A stretch of 33,320 bases of DNA from Pseudoalteromonas sp. HM-SA03. Lineage in GTDB: Bacteria > Pseudomonadota > Gammaproteobacteria > Enterobacterales > Alteromonadaceae. The notes under the pieces were generated by a model that was not told where the DNA came from, did no database searches, and worked only from the letters and a program-made list of their open reading frames with translations. Location of the stretch: positions 32,154-65,473 of the forward strand of contig NZ_NSDG01000021.1 in the NCBI RefSeq assembly GCF_002289345.1, written 5' to 3'. Position 1 is the stretch's first letter, and each line of letters begins with the position of its first letter. The position numbers and the translations under genes were made by a program. This document shows positions 29,912 through 33,320 of this stretch, piece by piece.

Positions 29912-30461
29912 TCAGGTTATATCGCAATTTATGTTGGCGCCCATCATGGCGCAAACACCAACCACACTGCATACTCTCAAGCAAAGTGCGGTGCTTATTC
30001 CTATTGTTGATGTAAACGCTCGAGCCCACCTGTTGTTTTGCAAACGCAGCAGCGAATTGCCGAGCCACCCGAGTCAAATTTGCTTTCCTGGCGGCAAAGT
30101 CGAACAACAAGATAGCAATATCATCAACACAGCACTGCGCGAAACCGAAGAAGAGATAGGTCTGACAATCTCTGAGTCTCAAGTACTGGGCATATTGCCG
30201 TTTATGCAAACGCTCACCGGTTACCAAATCACCCCCGTTGTTGCTTCTGTACAACAAGATGCGACTTGGGTAAATCAAAGCGACGAAGTGCAACAAACCT
30301 TTACAGTGCCATTAAACCAATTAAGCACGGCCAAGAATTGGCGAACCTTCCATTTTACCAATAAAGGCAAACCCGTTTCACTCGACGGGTTTATGACACC
30401 GCACGGTTTACTGTGGGGTGCAACAGCAAAAATCGTCAAACAATTCACCGCCCTATTTTAG
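29901..30461 (+). CDS. Nudix hydrolase of the CoA pyrophosphatase (NudL) group
   Basis: The product has 186 residues. The Nudix box is GGKVEQQDSNIINTALRETE followed by EEIGL (G, E, REtEEEIG pattern), with the upstream UPF0035-type signature LLFCKRSSELPSHPSQICFP that marks CoA diphosphatases. Such enzymes split CoA or acyl-CoA into 3',5'-ADP and phosphopantetheine; substrate is inferred from the signature. The start overlaps the pabB end by 11 bases, so it is co-transcribed with pabB; this pabB-nudL arrangement also occurs in enterobacteria, which supports the call. Confidence 0.92.
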   Translation: MKIDQVISQFMLAPIMAQTPTTLHTLKQSAVLIPIVDVNARAHLLFCKRSSELPSHPSQICFPGGKVEQQDSNIINTALRETEEEIGLTISESQVLGILPFMQTLTGYQITPVVASVQQDATWVNQSDEVQQTFTVPLNQLSTAKNWRTFHFTNKGKPVSLDGFMTPHGLLWGATAKIVKQFTALF

Positions 30462-30629
30462 CCCTTAACTGGTAAGACCTTTTTTAAAATCCACCTCCAC
30501 CTTGCAGATTAGAGACCTTTCTATCATGCTTACTGCAAAACTAGCATATACTTTTGCCGATTATGGGTTACTTCCCTAAGTAGACACGTTATGATGGCGT
30601 CCGTTTTAAAGGCAATGTGAGTAAAATTT

Positions 30630-32006
30630 ATGATCAGTGCATTCGATATGTTTAGTATCGGTATTGGCCCTTCTTCCTCTCATACGGTGGGACCAATGCG
30701 TGCTTCTAGGTTATTCGTACAAGACCTTCAGGCACAAGGCATCGTTGATGATATCACTTCGGTGAAAGTGGAACTGTTCGGTTCTTTAGGCCAAACAGGT
30801 ATTGGCCACGGCTCTGGCAAAGCTGTTATTTTGGGACTTGCGGGTTACGATCCTGAGACCATAGATGCAGATCTAGTACCAGAGATCTTAGAAACCATAG
30901 AAAATGAACAGGTTATCTATCTCGACAAGCAACATAAAGTAAAATTTCCTAAGCAAGGCGCGATTGTTTTTCACCGTCGCAAAACGCTGCCTAAACACTC
31001 TAATGCAATGGAAATCAAAGCGTATAAAGGCGAAGAGCTTGCTCATAGCCAAATTTACTATTCGATTGGTGGTGGCTTTATCGTTACCGATCAGAATTTT
31101 GAAGTTGAAAAGCAAGCCGCGCTAGATATCAGAACAGAAAACCCAGCACCTTACCCATTCAACTCAGCCGCTGAGTTACTGGAAATGTGTAAAGAGTCTG
31201 GGCTTAGTGTGTCTTCGTTAATGATGGCCAACGAGAAAACGCTACGTAAAGAATCTGAAATCAAAGAAACGCTATTCCACATCTGGCAAGTAATGAAAGC
31301 TTGTATTGAACGTGGTATGAAAACCGAAGGTATTTTACCAGGCGGTTTAAAGGTTCGTCGTCGCGCACCTAGCCTGTATTTAAAACTCAGTGTAGAAACG
31401 CACCAAGATCCACTGCGCGCAATGGATTGGGTGGATTTGTTTGCACTGGCAGTCAACGAAGAAAATGCAGCGGGCGGCCGCGTAGTGACGGCACCAACCA
31501 ATGGTGCAGCTGGTATTCTTCCAGCGGTGTTAATGTACTATCACACTTTTATCAAAGAAGTGGATATAGAGATTGCCACACGTTATCTACTTACCGCAGC
31601 GGCAATTGGGATCTTATATAAGAAGAATGCCTCTATATCTGGCGCTGAAGTAGGATGTCAAGGTGAAGTAGGTGTTGCGTGCTCAATGGCTGCAGGCGCT
31701 CTTACCGAAATCATGGGTGGTAACGTAGTACACGTTGAGAACGCCGCTGAGATTGGTATGGAGCATAATCTGGGTCTAACCTGCGACCCTGTCGGTGGGC
31801 TTGTGCAAGTTCCGTGTATTGAGCGTAATGCAATGGGTTCTATTAAAGCCATTAATGCTTCTCGTCTTGCTTTGCGCGGTACGGGCGATCAAAAAGTATC
31901 ACTAGATAAAGTGATTAAAACGATGCTTGATACTGGTAACGACATGAAAACCAAGTATAAAGAAACCGCGCGCGGTGGATTGGCAGTAAATATTATTGAG
32001 TGTTAA
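30630..32006 (+). CDS. L-serine ammonia-lyase (L-serine deaminase), iron-sulfur
   Basis: The product has 458 residues, the usual length of the one-chain SdaA/SdaB type. The start [20 protein letters not shown] is diagnostic. The N-terminal beta part ([21 protein letters not shown]) and alpha part ([59 protein letters not shown]) give the cysteine ligands of the [4Fe-4S] cluster. It converts L-serine to pyruvate and ammonia. Whether it is SdaA or SdaB cannot be told here. It stands alone with a strong terminator behind it. Confidence 0.96.
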   Translation: MISAFDMFSIGIGPSSSHTVGPMRASRLFVQDLQAQGIVDDITSVKVELFGSLGQTGIGHGSGKAVILGLAGYDPETIDADLVPEILETIENEQVIYLDKQHKVKFPKQGAIVFHRRKTLPKHSNAMEIKAYKGEELAHSQIYYSIGGGFIVTDQNFEVEKQAALDIRTENPAPYPFNSAAELLEMCKESGLSVSSLMMANEKTLRKESEIKETLFHIWQVMKACIERGMKTEGILPGGLKVRRRAPSLYLKLSVETHQDPLRAMDWVDLFALAVNEENAAGGRVVTAPTNGAAGILPAVLMYYHTFIKEVDIEIATRYLLTAAAIGILYKKNASISGAEVGCQGEVGVACSMAAGALTEIMGGNVVHVENAAEIGMEHNLGLTCDPVGGLVQVPCIERNAMGSIKAINASRLALRGTGDQKVSLDKVIKTMLDTGNDMKTKYKETARGGLAVNIIEC

Positions 32007-32437
32007 CTGACAATTGTCAGTTCACTTTATTGATGATCTAATGGCATCATGATGGTAAATTATGATGCCATTTTTTATGGTGTATACTGATTAACTTATT
32101 GATTTTATTTTACTCTTTATAAGCATGAATATTTAACTTTAGACCAGAGTAATAGATAAGGTAGCTCGTTATGGTCGAAACCTTTATATAGCTACTGTCT
32201 GTTACAGCAATAGAGTTTTGTCGGTAACACCACTTAACCACCTTGCTAACGCAAAAGTATCTATTGTCATTTAGTAAAGGCTAGATGCAGTAACCATGGA
32301 GTGATTTCCACAAGGTTCATGATAAATAGGTATTATTAGAAATTTAGGCTATTTACATCCATACGGTAATAAATGGATAAAATACAACTAAGCTAAATAT
32401 CAGCATCTATTATCAACAAAAAAGGAGTAAACTGATT
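32007..32437. other. Gap behind L-serine deaminase; terminator and then featureless AT-rich sequence
   Basis: A 14-bp perfect palindrome CTGACAATTGTCAG (32007-32020) directly follows the stop codon, then the terminator listed separately. From about 32080 to 32420 I see no gene; it presumably contains the promoter of the PspB-like gene. Confidence 0.5.
32041..32076 (+). terminator. Terminator of the L-serine deaminase gene
   Basis: ATGGCATCAT (32041-32050), 11-base loop, ATGATGCCAT (32062-32071), then TTTTT. A 10-bp perfect stem with a T-run, 35 bases after the stop codon. Confidence 0.92.
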
Positions 32438-32668
32438 ATGTCCGGCACTACGATGGTTTTTTTAATTGTGCTTATTAGCGTTGGTGGAGGCATACTTAGC
32501 GAAATGTATAAACGCCGTTTAGAATACAAGAAATTAGACTCGCAAAGCCAAAAAGAACGAGACCAATTGCACGAAGAGCTTAATGCTTTGAAATCAAGAG
32601 TTGCCATTCTTGAGCAGATTGTTACTGACGAAGGTTATCAAGTTACAAAGGATATTAACAATTTATAG
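32438..32668 (+). CDS. Small PspB-like membrane protein, 76 residues
   Basis: The start has an excellent AAGGAG 9 bases before ATG. Residues 4-22 form one membrane helix (TTMVFLIVLISVGGGILSEM), followed by a charged coiled coil (LEYKKLDSQSQKERDQLHEE) and a C-terminal LKSRVAILEQIVTDEGYQ. The layout (one helix, then RV..LE.I(V/L)(T/D)) resembles PspB, the inner-membrane part of the phage-shock response (74 residues in E. coli). The match is to the general pattern only, and no pspA or pspC is adjacent, so it may be an orphan of a wider family of small anchored coiled-coil proteins. Confidence 0.75.
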   Translation: MSGTTMVFLIVLISVGGGILSEMYKRRLEYKKLDSQSQKERDQLHEELNALKSRVAILEQIVTDEGYQVTKDINNL

Positions 32669-32710
32669 TAGCTACCTGCCAATGATTACAAACAGGTTAA
32701 ATACCCCCTA

Positions 32711-32733
32711 GGCTGTTTGTTTTTTCAACAGCC
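32711..32733 (+). terminator. Possible terminator or hairpin after the PspB-like gene
   Basis: GGCTGTT (32711-32717), loop TGTTTTTTC, AACAGCC (32727-32733). The T-run is in the loop and not after the stem, so function as a terminator is doubtful. Confidence 0.4.
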
Positions 32734-32897
32734 ACCACCCCTGTTTACATTCGTTTTCAAACATCCTAACCATATGAAAATATAAATAAAAAATATTTTT
32801 TGCTTACAAAATAGTTACAATGAAATAAATTATAAAATTGCTAACATAAATTTACTTGAGTACATTTGTTGCCGTAAAGATCACGAAGGTAAATAAC

Positions 32898-33320
32898 ATG
32901 AATAACAATAAATTCAAATATACTGCTTTATCTGCGGCGATAGTATTAGCACTATCTGCTTGTGGTGGTAGTGATAACAATAAGAACAGCTCAGCTCAAG
33001 AAGTAGATCAAGCCCCTCAAGCCGGCGTTACTCAATTAGAGAATGTTAAGCATTGGCAAACAACTTCAGGTCCAATTCAAGCCTCAGATGCTGATGGTGA
33101 TAACCTATCAATTGCAATATTTGATGGTGAAACTGAGATCATCCCAGAAGACAATGTTTATACTCTTTCACATGGTATTTTGACACTAAAAGGTATCAAC
33201 GCGTTTGACTACCAGTCAGTTACAGGTGAAGCGGCGACAATTAACTTCACAGTGACAGCAAAAAGTAAATCTGCTAGCGGCAGCATCGAGATCCCAGCAG
33301 CCATTACAGATCCCCTAGCC
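32898..33320 (+). CDS. Probable surface lipoprotein, 5' part only
   Basis: The frame starts at ATG 32898, 6 bases after GAAGGT, and runs off the right edge after 141 codons. MNNNKFKYTALSAAIVLALS with AC is a lipoprotein signal peptide (lipobox LSAC), followed by a GGSDNNKNSS tether. Residues about 60-135 (TTSGPIQASDADGDNLSIAI, LSHGILTLKGINAFDYQS, INFTVTAKSKS) look like a cadherin/Ig-like beta-sandwich of the DxDGDxLxxxI type found in large adhesins and exported enzymes of marine bacteria. What follows is outside the window, so the function is unknown. Confidence 0.82.
   Translation, partial: MNNNKFKYTALSAAIVLALSACGGSDNNKNSSAQEVDQAPQAGVTQLENVKHWQTTSGPIQASDADGDNLSIAIFDGETEIIPEDNVYTLSHGILTLKGINAFDYQSVTGEAATINFTVTAKSKSASGSIEIPAAITDPLA

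Overview
The window looks like a chromosomal segment of a marine gammaproteobacterium of the Alteromonadales, most likely Pseudoalteromonas or a close relative. The reasons are moderate-to-low GC, a Vibrio/Shewanella-type second TonB system (DUF3450, TtpC, ExbB, ExbD, TonB, TPR), the apt-dnaX-ybaB ... recR-htpG backbone, and dispersed repeats bounded by ATACCAATT...AATTGGTAT. The genus is inferred from gene content and style; no database was searched. I saw no rRNA, tRNA, CRISPR array, integrase or transposase.

Layout. 1-1645 (minus): a CheY/CheC response regulator followed by a PAS-GGDEF protein cut by the window edge. 1847-2428: a thiol peroxidase with a signal peptide. 2510-5191 (minus): recR then htpG, htpG with its own sigma-32-type promoter. 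5462-10078: an island-like segment with an M13 lipoprotein peptidase, a rhomboid protease and an AT-rich two-gene unit (a PUA-like protein plus a PUA-like/Mrr-nuclease fusion), a candidate modification-dependent restriction system. This segment separates recR-htpG from ybaB-dnaX-apt (10115-13380, minus), genes that are contiguous in E. coli and many relatives. dnaX carries a complete-looking programmed -1 frameshift cassette.

13731-16446 (minus): a 39-residue membrane microprotein gene, then the Hvf/bufferin cluster. HvfA is a secreted precursor with 13 cysteines, all in EGKCG motifs. HvfB is a DUF692/MNIO iron oxidase and HvfC its partner. Members of this system convert cysteines of HvfA into copper-binding groups. 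Repeat elements lie on both sides of hvfA. 16918-18316 (plus): dusC and a DksA-type zinc-finger gene, the latter overlapping tail-to-tail a DUF885-like lipoprotein gene (18279-19283, minus).

19335-24303 (minus): the six-gene TonB2-type operon. 24707-28397 (minus): a CAT-like acetyltransferase, leucine dehydrogenase and class I fumarase, separated by terminators. 28562-32006 (plus): pabB, a CoA-pyrophosphatase-type Nudix gene and L-serine deaminase. 32438-33320 (plus): a PspB-like small membrane protein and the start of a large lipoprotein.

The best candidates for something little described are the two-gene PUA/Mrr unit, the expanded 13-cysteine HvfA cluster with its unusual spacer and lack of an adjacent HvfX, and the 39-residue microprotein.
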